In this document: one piece after another, positions 30,954 through 44,700 of the stretch
Layout: every line of letters starts with the position of its first letter
Numbering within the stretch: position 1 is the stretch's first letter
Assembly: GCA_045837725.1 (NCBI GenBank)
Contig: JBEWZL010000062.1
Location: 27,764 to 91,763 of the forward strand
Length of the DNA stretch: 64,000 bases
Direction: 5' to 3'
Source: Vermamoeba vermiformis
Taxonomy: Eukaryota; Tubulinea; Echinamoebida
The notes under the pieces: generated by a model
What the model saw: the letters and a program-made list of their open reading frames with translations, nothing else
The model's database searches: none
What the model was told of the DNA's origin: nothing
Position numbers and translations under genes: made by a program

Positions 30954-32578
30954 TTATTGATTGGTATTCTTATTATTGGGAGTATCAAATTTGCCTTGTT
31001 CATCACTGTCATAATCGCTGTCGTCAGACTTATCCTTCTTGAGCTCCTTACGTGCTGTTGTCAGTACTGTCCAGGACTCTAGTAAGTTTTCCAACTTGAA
31101 GTGGTAAGCCCGAATAGCGACCAGCCACGTCATTAACTTGGTCAAAGAGGCTTTGTCAAATTCGGCAAGATCGAGTTCAGGCTCGATCCAGAGCTCATAG
31201 ATCGGGCTTTCGTAGTCATTTTCCGAATGAAGTTGCACTTGCATTTGCAGTAGTTGTACGCAGTAGCCTGACGTAAGAATGCCAAAGCAGTAGAGTGTTC
31301 GCTGTTCATTTGACGGTGTTAAATGCAGGATTTGAAACCGCAGTGCGCACCGCATCAGTTGTACGAGCTTGTGCAAGTCTTTGTGATCCTCGTTAATTTC
31401 TTTGGCAGGACTGTCTTCCCGAATGAAGTAGACAAATTCAATCTTGCCTTTCCAGACAGCGCTTCTTGCGTCAGTAAGACGTTTGAACTTTTCAAATGGA
31501 CGGGAAGAGTCATGACCGAGCATCGTGTTGACGGGAGGTCTTGGAAGAGCGGCTCGAATAGCTTGGCGTAGAGTAAGGTCCTGAAGTCTTGTTCTGACGC
31601 GTTGGAAGCTATTTTTAGCTTTTGTCCCCAGCTAATTACAGTGGTGACAAAATCGGGCAAAATCTGTCTGAACTTCTTTGTAAAGTCGTCGTCCGAGTTG
31701 TGTGCATCAATTCCATTGGCAATAAAGTTGCGTAGATCGGCAAACGGATCTTGTTGCATGTATTGGTGCGGACGGAACTCAATGATCTGATTTAAATGAC
31801 TTAAGTTAGGACACGTCCTCATAGTTCGGGTAAATAACACCTACGGTTGTTACTAGTACGGGAATAACTTCTTCGATGAATGCGAGCACGTTCATGTCAC
31901 TTGCATCTTTCCACGGAATTTTCTTTAGTTTCATCGAAATACCGTACGCCATGGGCCATATATTCCACTCTTCACAAATTTCTCGCAATGTTACTCTTTC
32001 CAAAGGATTAGTACCGGATGTGCGTCTGCAGATCTGGACTTACTTTTCGCCATCGATCGTGGCTACTGCGTTTTCTAGTTTGCTAAGAGCACCGCTGAAT
32101 ACTAGGGGGCTAGTTAGGACTTTGTTTTCCAAAGTGAGCTTTGGCACTGACATCCGCCGTAGATTTGTTAGTTTGACACCAGTCGAGTAATTGAGAACTT
32201 ACGGGGATCGCCTTTGGCTTCGTTTTCTGGCAGATTTTCGAGGGGTCCCCTCGCCTTTTGTGGAGTATTGTTGGGTGCAGGTGTGGATTGCGGATTCAAC
32301 TCAGTTAGCTGGGATTTCATTTCTCTAGCATCCTTTTTCTCGGGTCTTCCTTGTTTATTACGAGAATTTTTAGGCTGCGAAGCTTTAATCTTTGTCTCTG
32401 GATTTGTTTTCGGATTTGGCGCACTTTTTGATTCTGCACCTGATTTATCTGTTTTTCTTTTTTTGTTACTGTTATTATTATCGGAATCTTCCAATTTTCT
32501 TTTTTTGTTTGGTGTTGAGCCAGATGTATTTTCATTCTCGGCTGCGATCTTCATTGTTGTTCCTCTTCGTGGCTCCAT
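30954..32578 (-). pseudogene. Unknown multi-exon gene with basic N-terminus, looks broken
   Basis: ATG 32576-32578 (MEPRRGTTMKIAAENENTSG) starts a Lys/Asn-rich, nuclear-signal-bearing region (NKKRKLEDSDNNNSNKKRK). An alternative upstream ATG lies at 32668. Further exons give PKLTLENKVLTSPLVFSGAL, VTLREICEEWNIWPMAYGIS and FIANGIDAHNSDDDFTKKFR. A second half contains KGKIEFVYFIREDSPAKEIN, LVQLMRCALRFQILHLTP and LMTWLVAIRAYHFKLENLLE. The two halves do not sit in one continuous frame (about one break), so the locus is called a pseudogene or assembly error. A kinase-like fragment lies immediately downstream; kinase-type effector or FunK1-like families have this order (basic/helical N-terminal part, then kinase), but the match is weak. 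Confidence 0.45.
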
Positions 32579-32700
32579 TTTTGGCGCAGATCTAATCACT
32601 CTAAAATAATGATTTTTGTTGTGTCCTGTTGCAGCCGGCGAAAAGATGTTTTGCATCTGGCACGTCATTTTAAATCTTTCTGTCTAGACACTGCAACACG

Positions 32701-33819
32701 ATGAATGCACTAAGAAACTTATTAAAAAGAACAACTGCGGTGTCAGCAATAAGAACAATACGTAACAGCTCCACTAGGTCACTGCATTCAAGATCTTCAA
32801 ACAACATCCAACAAAAACCAAGCACGATTTTTTCAACAATATCTAAACAAAAAACAAATGTTCTAGCACCATTTGTCACGACAAATATTCGTTCTGAATT
32901 TTTTTGGAAGCGGATTAAGCAAGTTTTAGGTATGGATGACCCCAAAGAGCAATACGTCAAAGAAGAAGAAGAATTCGAACGGAAATTTGCATGTAAGTAC
33001 TTATTGTATTACAAGCTATCTTCAATATAATTATAGAGGCCATATATTCGTAGATTGAATTTTAATGAAAAATTTTCGTGTCAAATCCGCTGCACCACAG
33101 CGCTTAATTATTTCAATAATAGCGGTAATGCGATCATTACATTCTTTGGTAATTAATGTAAATGATTTGCTAGTAAGTCATTTATTAAATATTTATTAAT
33201 TCCTTGTGAGCTCAGCCTACCCACAATTTGCTTTATACAAAGAAGCTCGTACCGCGCAACAAAGACTTCAATTTCAAAAGGCAGAGGATTTACTAGTCCA
33301 AGCGCTGAATCTGAAAGTTGAAGAAAAAGACATCGAAGAGTTATTGCCTCTGGTCAGAAAAGTCAGCTTCTTTAGAATTCTCAATTTAGATGTCATGCGC
33401 GTTGATCCTAAAGTGTTAAGAGAAGAAATGCTCACTCATTTAGAGGAGTACGACAACGGCAACCCGAATCTCTGGATCGGATTCATCAAACTCCTGATAG
33501 AAGCCAACCAAATTGATGGTAAGCCTTAAAAAGCTCATAAATTATACGCATATCATACAAGCACTTACAATCCCGATTGGCATGCCTAACAATCATTTTT
33601 TCAGATGCGATCGCCGCTGTACAAAGGTTCAGAAAGCTTGATATCAAATGGGATAATACGACATTAGCCAATATCGCGTATTTAGAAGGCAATATCATGG
33701 AGTCATTGGGAAAAGACGAAGAGGCTTCGCGTTTGTACGACGATGCGTTGGCTTTAGAATTCTCTCCGGTCTACGATGACGCCAAACACCATGTAAATAA
33801 GCGATTAAAGAGGAAATAG
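32701..33819 (+). CDS. Mitochondrial TPR-like protein
   Basis: Three exons (32701-32991, 33214-33518, 33606-33819 approximately) encode about 270 residues. The N-terminus MNALRNLLKRTTAVSAIRTI is rich in Arg/Ser/Thr without acids, a classic mitochondrial targeting pattern. A helical body follows, with tandem-helix periodicity (FALYKEARTAQQRLQFQKAE, DLLVQALNL; NPNLWIGFIKLLIEA; NIAYLEGNIMESLGKDEEAS, RLYDDALAL) typical of tetratricopeptide repeats. It ends HHVNKRLKRK. The 122-bp divergent gap to the neighbour at 32578 must hold both promoters. Function unknown; a matrix or inner-membrane assembly role is possible. Confidence 0.72.
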
Positions 33820-33912
33820 GAGTAATTTTGTAATATTTGGCAATAATAGCCTTTTAAGTGCTCGGATCCTTCGCTACAAAAGATTTTCTTCAATTTTCAA
33901 TAATGAATCACA

Positions 33913-36598
33913 ATGTCAGGGTTTTTTGTCGACATCGAAACGGGAAGCTTTGTTTCTGACGACAAAATGAGCTTGAATGCAGAGCTGCCTAAGCTATTGT
34001 ATTCTATACACGATGAAGTAAGTTCAAGCAAATCCGTTACGCAATCGTTGCCCGTGCGTGATTAATTCTAAATTAATTCCTAATATTTTTATTATGATAG
34101 CCTGATAGTTTAAAGACTATAAGATACTGCTCGGAAGGCATAGCTAAATATGATCCAAAGAAAGGAATAGTACAAGCTTGTCTTGCCGTCATTTATGGCG
34201 CTTGGAAAAAATTTAAATTATACTACGTAGCTATGTTTTTTTTCGCCCTAGTGTCGTCATCAACAGCCGTGACTTATCCAAAAATATTAGCAAAAATAGT
34301 GGATTTGCCATACAGCCAACCCGGTGAAGAGCTAACGTCAACATTTTACGTAAGTTAATTCATAATAATATTATGGAATTTTATAGCAGTGTCGATCTTC
34401 CCTTATTGTTGCGATTTCAAATTTACCTAAACTTTTGCTAACCATTAATTTTTTAATATTTAGAATTTGCTATTTCAATTGTGTTTGGCATTTTCAGCAA
34501 GTACAGTCGCGCGATTCTTATCGCAAAAGATTATATTCTATATTGCAACTCAAACAGAAGATTCGTGGCGGTATTTTGGACTGCTGAAGACTTACACTTT
34601 GCCGGTTGATTGGCACAATAGGCATTCGTCGGGATCAACTGGTATAGCGTGTGCTATATTATAGCCGATACCTATTATTAATATTGATGTATTTCAGGTT
34701 CGAAAATTGAGCAGGGAGGCAGTGCCGTATGGGTTTTGTTGAACTCGAGCGGCGGTCAAGATCTGTTTTTGTCGTTGACAGTCCTCGTTTCAGTATTATA
34801 CTCGGCTATATACGAAGCACCTGGCTTGTGGTGGTTATTCATATTACCATGTCCTGCTTACTTATTCTTGAACGAGTACATTGGGTACGTCAGATCAAGA
34901 AATCATAATTGTTCCTTATTTGATACTAAAGATCGATCTTTGCAGCAAAAAAATTCAAAAAGCACAAGAAATCACGTCATATTATAACCGAAAAGCAGCA
35001 CAATATTTATACGACGGTCTTGCAAATGTCAAAGTCGTGAAAGCATTTGGCAGAGAATATTACGAGACAGGTACTATTTAATCATCTGATTTTGTTATAC
35101 TAGTAATATTAATGTATTTACATAGCACAATACGCTGCTCGATGGTCCTCGTTTCACAAATCAGAATATGAAACGGAGGTATTGAACTTCAATCGCGTAC
35201 TGATCCAAAGCTTCTTCGACTTATTCATGCGCATCGTATTATTGTATTATTTATTCCATAATATTACTGCTGGAAAAATGACCGTTGGATCTATTGCCAT
35301 GCTCATGTCCTATCAGGTGCGTCACGATCTTCAGATCTGGATCTTTTTTTTTTCTTCCTCTTGCACGAAATTTACACCAATAGTAGAGAAATTATATAGC
35401 ATCAATATACAATATAATATTTATGCTAGGAGTTAATTGCCTGAGTTAATTGTAGTCTTTTTCTAGGGAATGATTTTCGGTCCGTTGTCAATGTTGAGCG
35501 GAATTTTAGCGAGCATTAAACGTCAAACTCAACGCAGTAAAGGTATATAGTATAATATCGCAATGTTATATTAACGAATATTTGGACCAGATCTGATGGA
35601 TATTTTGCGCGAGCCGGATCCGTTACGTGATAGCAACAGACCTGTGGACATTAAGCATTTGAAACATGATATCAAGCTCGACAATGTGACGTTCAATTAC
35701 ATTTCTGAACCTGGTGTGCGGCCAGCTCTCGATGATTGTACGTTGACTTTACGAGCTGGAACCACGACCGCACTTGTGGGACGAAGTGGCGCTGGAAAAT
35801 CAACCGTAATTTCGTTACTGCTAAGATTTTACGATCCCACTACAGGTAATACCGCTTATATAATGAGACTAAGGAAAGTAAGCTAAACATTTTTATTGCT
35901 GCGTAGGACGCATCCTTTGGGACGGAGAAGATTTGCGAAATTTCTCGAGAAAATCGCTTCATCAGCGCGTAGCAGTAGTGCCTCAAGACGTTTTGATATT
36001 TAATAGAAGTATTAGAGAAAATATTGCGTACGGTGATCCGGATTTGCCTTTGAGCGTTGTTATGGATGCAGCCAAAAAGGCACATATCCACGATTTCATT
36101 ATGAGTAAGTCCCATTTATTATATATTACGATCTTTAATTGCTTTCGTGGCAGCGCTGCCCCATCAATACGATTCAGTCATTGGTGAGAACGGAATCCAG
36201 CTTAGTGGTGGACAAAAACAACGAGTTTCCATTGCTCGTGCATTGGCATTAGATCCATCTTTGATATTGTAAGTGTTCAACATTGTCTTGCTTTTTCTAA
36301 AACTTTTTGAACTAACGCGTACTGGATCAGATTCGATGAAAGTACTTCGCATTTGGACTCAGAAAGCGAGCTTGCTATTCAAGAAAGCATCGCATCATTG
36401 CATCACGAAATAACTCAAGTCATAGTCGCACATCGCTTCTCGACAATTCTACATGCGGATCAGATCGTGGTACTAGACGAAGGAAAGATCATTGGTGTTG
36501 GAACACATCATGAATTGGTACGCACGAATCCTGTCTATCAGAAGCTCTATACTCTGCAATTTAAGGATGACGATAAAGACGATCAAAAGAACAAATGA
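33913..36598 (+). CDS. ABC half-transporter (ABCB type)
   Basis: About ten exons from ATG 33913 encode about 690 residues. One membrane domain has clear helices ([66 protein letters not shown]) and the exporter coupling-helix style motif [16 protein letters not shown]. One nucleotide-binding domain follows: Walker [22 protein letters not shown]-loop [20 protein letters not shown], signature [16 protein letters not shown], Walker [14 protein letters not shown] (Ser where Ala is usual), and switch His in [10 protein letters not shown]. Single TMD-NBD means it works as a dimer. The layout fits the ABCB mitochondrial/lysosomal half-transporters, but no clear targeting peptide is seen, so the compartment is open. 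Confidence 0.92.
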
Positions 36599-36943
36599 AA
36601 GGATTGAAAATGATTGTAAATAAATTGGATCCGACGATTGAAGTTGTTTTTGCTGTAATGACCTATTCTGTGGTCGTAGAGAAAGATCGTTAATTAATAT
36701 AATTCGAAAATTATCGCTACAAGTAATCTCATTGGTGGAGGTGAAGCTGTTGTTATTCCATCAAAAGGACTCAGGTGAAGACCTTATCTATTCTTGTTCT
36801 TCGGTAGTGGTGCCTAACCTGGTCTGCCTTCTGCCGACGTTCAATCGCTTACGTGCACAACACCTCTCATTGGCAACGTGTCACCGAGTGTCATCGTTAG
36901 CTTCGATTTTTTCATTTTTTTTAATTCCACAACAGCAGCAACA
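36599..36943. other. Short intergenic region
   Basis: About 345 bases between the ABC transporter stop (AATAAA-like signal at about 36617) and the F-box-like gene on the same strand. A frame from 36732 is open but shows no domain. Presumed promoter of the downstream gene. Confidence 0.4.
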
Positions 36944-39520
36944 ATGCTTAATTCACAATTTACCAAATACAAGCAGTTCAATCCCGAGAAGAAGCGATTA
37001 AAACGCTTTCAATGCGAAAACATCGAAGAGCAACCAGATGCACCTTGGCTCACACTTCCTGACGAGATAGGATGCATGATATTATTTTATTGTTCACTGG
37101 AATCATTTTGCAATATAAAACGCGTTTGCAAACAGCTGAATAAGCTGGCTGACCGAAGAGCTGAAAAATATGCATTTGAAAATACGCTGGCAGGGTAAGA
37201 ATTTTAGATAATTAGGGATTATTCGTATTTATCCACGTTCATATAATTGATTATGATTTTTTTTTCGTAATTTCGAAATTAAAATAATCGTAATAATTAT
37301 TTATTATTATTTGTGCAGATGCGGACAGTCCCAAGAGCGCAAAGACTTGCTTGATTGGTGGCCTTATATTTTAAAACTCGTAAGCTATAATATATTTAAT
37401 CTATGGTCCATCTAATATTTTCATGAATAGCGAGCTTATAGTTTCAACGATCCGACCTTGATTGCGGAGTATATGGACTTCAAAGTTGATACGAAGCAAA
37501 TTGTCGAATTCTGCATGATAGAAAATCTTAGTGATATTCATTTGAAGCTAGGCTACATTAAAGAACAGTTCATTAGAAAACCTCGTCGCGAACTTGAATC
37601 AATTATTGCCTTTGATGCTGACGCTATCTTACAATATTTTGTCGAGGTAATATTATACTCATTTATTAACAAGCTTAACGAATTAAGATTGCCAAGAAGG
37701 CGATTTAGAGATCTGACAGATGCGTTTTTTGATTTCTTCGATTTTTCTGGAAATAATGCATACAACGTTAAGGAATTATATTAAAATAACGGTTTACTTA
37801 TAGGTTTTCGAAGAAGAATTCAAAGCCAAATCGAGCAAATGGGCGTTGATGACCGATACGAAATTTCAGAATTTTCTTTGGTGCCTATTGGTCGCTTTTG
37901 AAGAGTACCTTGATCAATTCTCCAAGAAAAAACAATTCGCTTCGATGAATTTGATGCCTGTGTTCATGAACATCATGTCCAAATATAGTCCTGTTGTCGT
38001 ACGATTACTACTGACACCGGAGCTGTTTTTGGGAAGAAAAGGATTTCCTTTATTGGTAAGTTTTGATCGAGAACCCATTTTCGTCGTAAAATTAATGATT
38101 TTTTTTTAAATAAGAAAACAATGCCGTACAGAGTATTACGAGGATTAGCGGAGCACAAACAGCGGTTCCCATTGGACCTTACGAGCACATTAACGAGCCA
38201 AGATAACATTTTGGAAGCACCGAGTTCATTCTACGTAAGTTTTGAAGTCAAATTAATCAAGCTATTTGACGTTTGACCAAACGTTGACCGTTATTTTAAA
38301 TTTTTGAGTGCTTTCTTAATTTTAATTCTTTTTACGAATCAATGTAATATAGTACTATATTATTGTTATTATTACAACATTGTATTATTATAATTTAAAT
38401 TTAAGATCAAATAATAATTTTAGATCTGATGTGTTCTGTTTTAGTTCCCACCCTTACTGTTGTCTTGTTTCGTGTGCGACCAATCAATGTTCAACGAACT
38501 GTCCAAGCACACGCCTATTGTTCCATCTGGTTATTTTGCAGCATTAGCACGCAGCACGAACAACTCTGAAGATCGATTTCCTTTTTTCGACGGCTTGGTC
38601 GAGAAAAAAATTGGTAACATCTTAATTCATTAACCTAAATATACTATAATTGGTATTAACCAAATTTAGATATCAATGCAAAAATTCCGCTAGTGATCAA
38701 GAGCTTGAAAAACCCGTGGATTGAAACGGTTCTTGGCATAGCATGCTTCGATTACAATAAGAACGATGGATGTATATTAATCGAATGGCTATTACACCAC
38801 GGCGCACGATTCTCGGAAAATGAATTGAAGGCGTTGAATGGACCCAAGTCAAAACTCAGAGCGTCAATTAAAGGCGTCCTAGAAGTCGTGCAAAGCGGCA
38901 AAAATTATAATCCATTTAAGAATTTGATTGAATGGTAAGTCGCTATAATATTTTATCGTCGTTTTATTACGCTTTTTCAACGCAATAATTAGGTACTAAT
39001 TAATTTTCTATTAGGAACCCCAAACAATCAGAAAATTTTCGTCAATTAGGAGCTGTTGCCAGCCTAACTTTTCAAGGAGGTGACAATTTTTCAGTGAAGC
39101 GTAAGAATACTTTCGTCGTTAAATTCTATCAAAGTTTGCTCGTCTAATTTTAGCGCAGTCCAAAATACGACGTTTACTGGAAAATGGCAACGAGGTCGCA
39201 AACCAAATCACATCATTTGTACGGCGGACAAAGAAGTGACGGAAATAGTCTTGTTCGGTAGTTATAACGATACAAATGAGCCGATTATTGCACCATCAAG
39301 TAGAATTTTTGACTTTTTTGCCTACATGTAAGAAAACATTGACATTAATAATTTGTTTTCATATGCTTTGGATTACAAAATTCGTGTAAATATTGCAACT
39401 GACGGATTAACTTTGAACAGGACTTGCGAAGGAAGGCTCGTGTTGCTCAAAGAAGATGCATCACTATTAGCACCGAGTATGGAATTGTTACGCAGTGCTT
39501 GGGTGCACATAAACAAATAA
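36944..39520 (+). CDS. F-box-like protein with helical body
   Basis: ATG 36944 is preceded by an in-frame AACAGCAGCAACA leader and gives MLNSQFTKYKQFNPEKKR. Near residue 40 the string PWLTLPDEIGCMILFYCSLE plus NIKRVCKQLNKLADRRAEKY has F-box spacing (LP-E, then I, VC+-). The rest, spread over about ten exons, is mostly helical (YMDFKVDTKQIVEFCMIENL; LWCLLVAFEEYLDQFSKKKQ; LVIKSLKNPWIETVLGIACF; CILIEWLLHHGARFSENELK). It ends with a beta-rich part (FTGKWQRGRKPNHIICTADK; EIVLFGSYNDTNEPIIAPSS) and the tail SAWVHINK. The C-terminal exon choice (acceptor gcgcag near 39160) matters: the other acceptor would stop at 39239. An SCF-type ubiquitin-ligase substrate receptor is plausible but not proven. Confidence 0.68.
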
Positions 39521-39573
39521 TTGGTATTAATCGAGGTCTTTAAAACGTCAGTCCAGATTCTCGGATCCAATTT

Positions 39574-41218
39574 TTAGATCAGAATTACAAAAATTGTAGC
39601 GACAGCTACTGAAGTACAAGATAAAATAGAATTAGAGTCACTAATATTGGAACCATTTGGCCCTTTAGTGCTGTTCGGCTGTTGTTGTTGTGAGCACTGA
39701 AAGTTTGTTGGATCTGATGTGCACGAGGTACATTCAGTATCGCCAGCATTGCTGAAAGTACCTTCAGGACAGTTTTGACATGAAATTCCGTTAGGGCTCG
39801 GGACCTGTCCTGCAGAGCACGTGATGCATCCAAAGCCTTCATCGTAGATTTCGTTGGGCTTACATGTCAAACAGCTGTCACCGCGTGGATGCGTGTCAGC
39901 AGGGCAAGTGCACGTGCCATTTGAAGATAATATTTGTTGACTAGCGCAGCCAATAGCAACTACGTTAGCGTAAATATTATTTCCTGAAGCTCCGCCAAGG
40001 TAGATCGTGCCATCCGGACCAACCGAAACTCCGCCTCGTCCAGCGAGATTGAGACCAGAATTAATTTTCCATAAAATGGTTAAATTGAATAAATCTGAGG
40101 TATCAAAGGCAAATAAATAACCGTTTGAAGTGCTGACGGCGTATAAGACCCCATCCGTCGAAAGAACCATTTGAGCACTGAGATCGTAGTTATTGATATC
40201 GCCAATATTCAAAATGCGCCAGAAAGTTCCATTAGTAGTGTCGAAAGCAAAGATGTTTCCGTTGGATGTGCTAATAATAATGTAGTCGTCATTAAAAAGC
40301 ACTGGTGTAGCAGCCATAGGCCAGCTTCCATAAATTCCGATCGAGAAGATTAGGGCTCCACTAGGATTGAACTTAAATAGGGAAGCAGAGAGCGGACCAA
40401 TGCGATCTGCAACGTAGATGTTGCCTTTGGAGTCGATCGCGGGTTGTCCGGGGAACTCGTTGACTGAAACGTATTGGTAGCTCCAATATATAGTTCCATT
40501 AGGGAATATCTTGTACACCCATTCTTGAGATCGAACGACAATCGTGCTGTCGTAAGCGGACCAGATCGGGACGGCAAGTTGCGAATCTGAACCAGCCAAC
40601 TGCACAGACCAAGTAATTGCACCATCCATAGCATTAATTAATACAAGAGAAATGCTCGTTGATAAGTAGAAGCCATCGTTGTTAGCAGTCCAAAGCATGG
40701 GCGACAGATTCGTTGCGGAATTTCCGTTGCAGACGGTGTTGCTAGTCCACAAAATATCGGCAGTCTCCGCATTGAATGCCAACACTTTGCAGGTTTGGTT
40801 ATTAAGGACATAAAGCACATTATTGCGATAGGTCATTGCGCCATAGCAAGATCCGCCGTTTGGATCAGTGAATTGTTGGACTAGGCCAGTCGAATTGAGT
40901 CGAAGAGCAACTACATTGCCTCCTTGATTAGGGATAAATATATCTCCGGTAGTATCATCGATAAGGATTGTTCCTAAAGAAAATAAAAGTTAGACTAAAC
41001 GCCATCCGAAACAATTTAAATTTGAATAAAATGCGAATCAATATTTAAATACCTTGGATGATAGAAGGACTTGCATAGGACCATAAATTATTCGGTTTCG
41101 ATCTAAAGACGGGCCTGGAATGAATTCCATTGTTACCACCGCCCCAAGTATTCCAATCGCATTGGATCGAGGCAAGTAAACCAAGTAAAATGACCGAAAA
41201 TAGTCTCATTGGCTTCAT
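39574..41218 (-). CDS. Secreted PQQ-like beta-propeller protein, GPI-anchor tail
   Basis: ATG 41216-41218 gives the signal peptide MKPMRLFSVILLGLLASIQC. One intron separates this exon from the rest. About seven propeller blades follow with repeated YxFDxxxG/W patterns (VLAFNAETADILWTS; LVLINAMDGAITWSVQL; VYKIFPNGTIYWSYQYV; IFAFDTTNGTFWRILNI; LFAFDTSDLFNLTILWKI; GGVSVGPDGTIYLGG). A Cys-rich EGF/GCC2-GCC3-like region comes next (CTCPADTHPRGDSCLTCK; CITCSAGQVPSPNGISCQNC). The C-terminus ILSCTSVAVATIFVILI is a GPI-type or membrane tail. It is an extracellular surface protein; the ligand is unknown. A decayed partial copy lies at 2560-2805. Confidence 0.87.
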
Positions 41219-41792
41219 GTGGTGCTAATATTGCTGTTGTCGAATTCAATTAACGCAATGACAGCGAGATATTTGTAATTTAATTGAACCCTGCTTGATT
41301 TTCGAAAGATTTGCAAAATAAATTAAATAAATCGTTCCACCGCTAAAAATTATTAATTTTGAATCGAATTTATGCCGGAAAATTATTCTACGATTAAATT
41401 GAAAATACTGGAGACAGATTGGATGCCGGATTTGCTCGTCTAGTATTGTTTTCAATCCCAGACCATAATTATTGTTGTATGTTACCTTTTATTGGCAATA
41501 ATATGGTATCGTAAGAAGCAAACAACTTCAAGTTGAGCCAAACGCATGCATCCCATCAGTTAAAATATTATGTTGTAACCTATTATAGCACGTAGGACAT
41601 ATTATTTTAATACTACCGTGCCTTTGTAAATTGAGTTGTAGTATTAGCGAAAGAATAAATTTAGAAAATGACCGTTACGCCAAATTTTGGACTCTGCGCA
41701 CGTGATTGCCGACTTTTCAGGCGCGAGCTCCAAAATTAAAGAAAACAAATATTATAATTAATAGGAAGAGCACACGTTCCCTTATTTTAAGA
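41219..41792. other. Divergent intergenic region
   Basis: About 575 AT-rich bases between the divergent starts of the PQQ-propeller gene and the CaMK-like kinase gene. No RNA gene, repeat or convincing ORF seen (the reverse frame at 41246-41455 has no domain). Confidence 0.4.
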
Positions 41793-44700
41793 ATGAGCGA
41801 GCCCATCTGGATCTTTTCTGACAGTACCACAACGCCGATCGGCGAAGCGTTCATGATTAAAGATGAACTTGGCAGGTAAATTACGCTTATATAAATAATA
41901 GCATAATTATAGTGAAATATAAATTACTTGAAAAGTGGAATGGAATTCGCCAGACAGGCGTTGGAACAAATCCGTTCAGAAATTTAAATTTTATTCATTA
42001 AATCGTGTAGTCAATCATAATATGCACTACAAATATCAATTAATTTTTATTGTACTATTTTTCTCGCTTACCTATTCCTTAAAAATTAAATTTTTGCGAG
42101 ATCTCTATTTGTATGCAAACTGAATAGCAAATTAAATTACTTTTGCATAATATTGACCTCAATATTTATGTGGAATTATTTAACCTTAAAGAATCCTTTA
42201 TTTTCGAATTTTCACCTCTTAAATTTCCGTTACACTTTTCACCTACATAAAAACCCGACATAATTTCCTAATTTCTTATTATAAGGGGTACTACTTCCGT
42301 GGTCAAAAAAGCTACAAATAAAGTATCGGGCGACTTGGTAGCATTAAAAATAATCGATAAACGGTTTGTCGATCCAGACGCGGTAGTTAAAGAAGTTGCT
42401 ATTATGAAAGAATTAGACGATCACCCTGGATTTATTCACGTTAAAGAAGTATATGAAGATAATACTAATTTAATATTAGTCGAAGACCTGGTAACAGGTA
42501 AACCGAGATCCATAAACTTTTTACTGCTGGATTGTTAACTCCAACTTTTCCGCTCAAATATTTATCTTAACCCATAACGTTTCATATATAAATGTTTAAT
42601 ATAACCAATATAGTACTCAAATTGGAAGTAAACCAATTTCTGCTCAGTTTCCGAGCCTACTTTCGTAGCAGCTGAAAATAATTTATTTTATCAATTTTAT
42701 TAATGATTGAACTATTATAGGCGGAGAATTGTTCGACAAGATTGTAGAATTGAACACATTTTCCGAAAAAGACGCTGCTAGTCTCGTCCAACAGATCGCA
42801 TCAATCATTGCATATCTTCACAGCAAAGACATCGTACATCGTGATTTGAAGCCTGAAAATTTGTTATTTGTGGATAGTAATTCGAACAAATTGAAATTGT
42901 GCGATTTTGGAACTGCGGAAATTGTTGTTAGTGGCACTGTTTTGCAAGATGCTATTGGCTCACCAGGGTACGTAGAGCTATTATATACATATTATTATAT
43001 TAAGGCCGGGACCTACTATCAAATGATACAAAAGTGATATATATTGATTATTTCCTTATATAGATATATGGCTCCCGAAGTGGTCGCTGGAATTGGTTAC
43101 GATAAAGCCGTTGATATTTTCAGCTTTGGTGTCATTATGGTACGTTACCAAATAGTATATTGTTCCGTTGTATCGTAGACGTGAGAGTCCATGCCTAACT
43201 TTCCTTTTATAGTATGTGATGCTTTCGGGCACGTTCCCGTACGATGACGAAGAAGCCATTCCGAAGCGACCCGCAGATTTTCCGTCGCCTGATTGGGACA
43301 ACGTGAGCGAGGTCGTGAAAAAATTAATCGGAGATTGTTTGAATTTGGATCCGGCAAAGCGACCGACAGCACAACGAGTGTTAGATCATCCGTGGGTCAA
43401 GGGCGAAAACATCGAGGCTAAAAAAGATCTTGGCGCAGCGTTGCCCACTTTACGTCGGTTGGTCACTTCGCGCAAGTTAGGTGGACTCGTGGGCCATGCT
43501 ATTAATATCACGCATGATGGACCTGCTGCGGGCACTGGCCGACCACAGTTACTCAAGAGTCCGAGCATTAAGGTACTGTTTTTATGAACGCTGTATTCAC
43601 TGAAACACGACGCCTCGAACTAACAATTTTTTTCACAGCACGATTTGAGCACGACCGCTGATACTAAATTAAGAGAAAGTACCAAAGATGTAAGTGGATA
43701 GCACACAAAAAGTTGGTTTTAATGAAATTTCGCTAGAAAACTCCTCGTCGCGAGTTGTCTGTTGACAGCGACAAGAGTGATAGATCTTTGAAGAGAGAAA
43801 CATCGTCGGGCTCGAGCAAAGATAAGACCAAGGACAAAGACAAGTTGAAGCGTGAAGCGTCCTCGGGATCAAGCAAAGAACGTGAAAAAGATAAGGACAA
43901 ACTTAAGCGCGAAGTTTCATCTGGATCCAGCAAGGACAAGTCCGAGCGTGAAAAAGTCAAGCGAGAGGTGTCCTCTGGATCTAAGGATAAGGGACGCAGT
44001 ACACCTTCACGGGAACTTTCACTGAACGATAGCAAGAGTACGTTCAAAGATCGCGTTTGACATTTTGACACCTGTCAAGATGACACCTCGCAACAATTTT
44101 TTTAACGATTTTTTTTTCTTGTAGATGTCAAACTTAGCTCGAATATTCTCAGCAGCGTTGCCAACATGGTTTCAGACACGCTTGAAATTCCCAAAATTAA
44201 CTCACCAATGGGCGACCACTTGAGTTCGCCTAAAGGCAACACGCCAAAATCAGCGCACTTGGCGCCGTGGCTCACTGAGCATGAAGAACCTCGTACAAAA
44301 ACACCGAGAATGCAAGCTAGCATTAGAGACATTAGACAGTTCATGTCGCAGTTCAAACAGAAAGAAGAAGAGGTACGTCCAGATCCACACAATTTTTTTA
44401 TGCAGTTATTGCCTTATTTGGAAATATCACGTGCTGACTTTGATTTGTTTGTAGAATGCGGAGAAACAGAACTTGAAGAGATTGAAAGAACGAGCGAAGA
44501 AATTAGTGCAACAATTGGCGAACGAAAAAGATATTCGAATCACGTGCGAGAAACAATTGCAACAAACCAAAAAAGAATTGCAAAAGAAAGAAACTGAAAA
44601 TAACGAACAACGCCATATCATTCAACAACTGCAAAGGTATAAAACAATTCACGGTGTTTTCATGAACCGTTTTCACTGAACTTTTGTTTCATTTGCAGCC

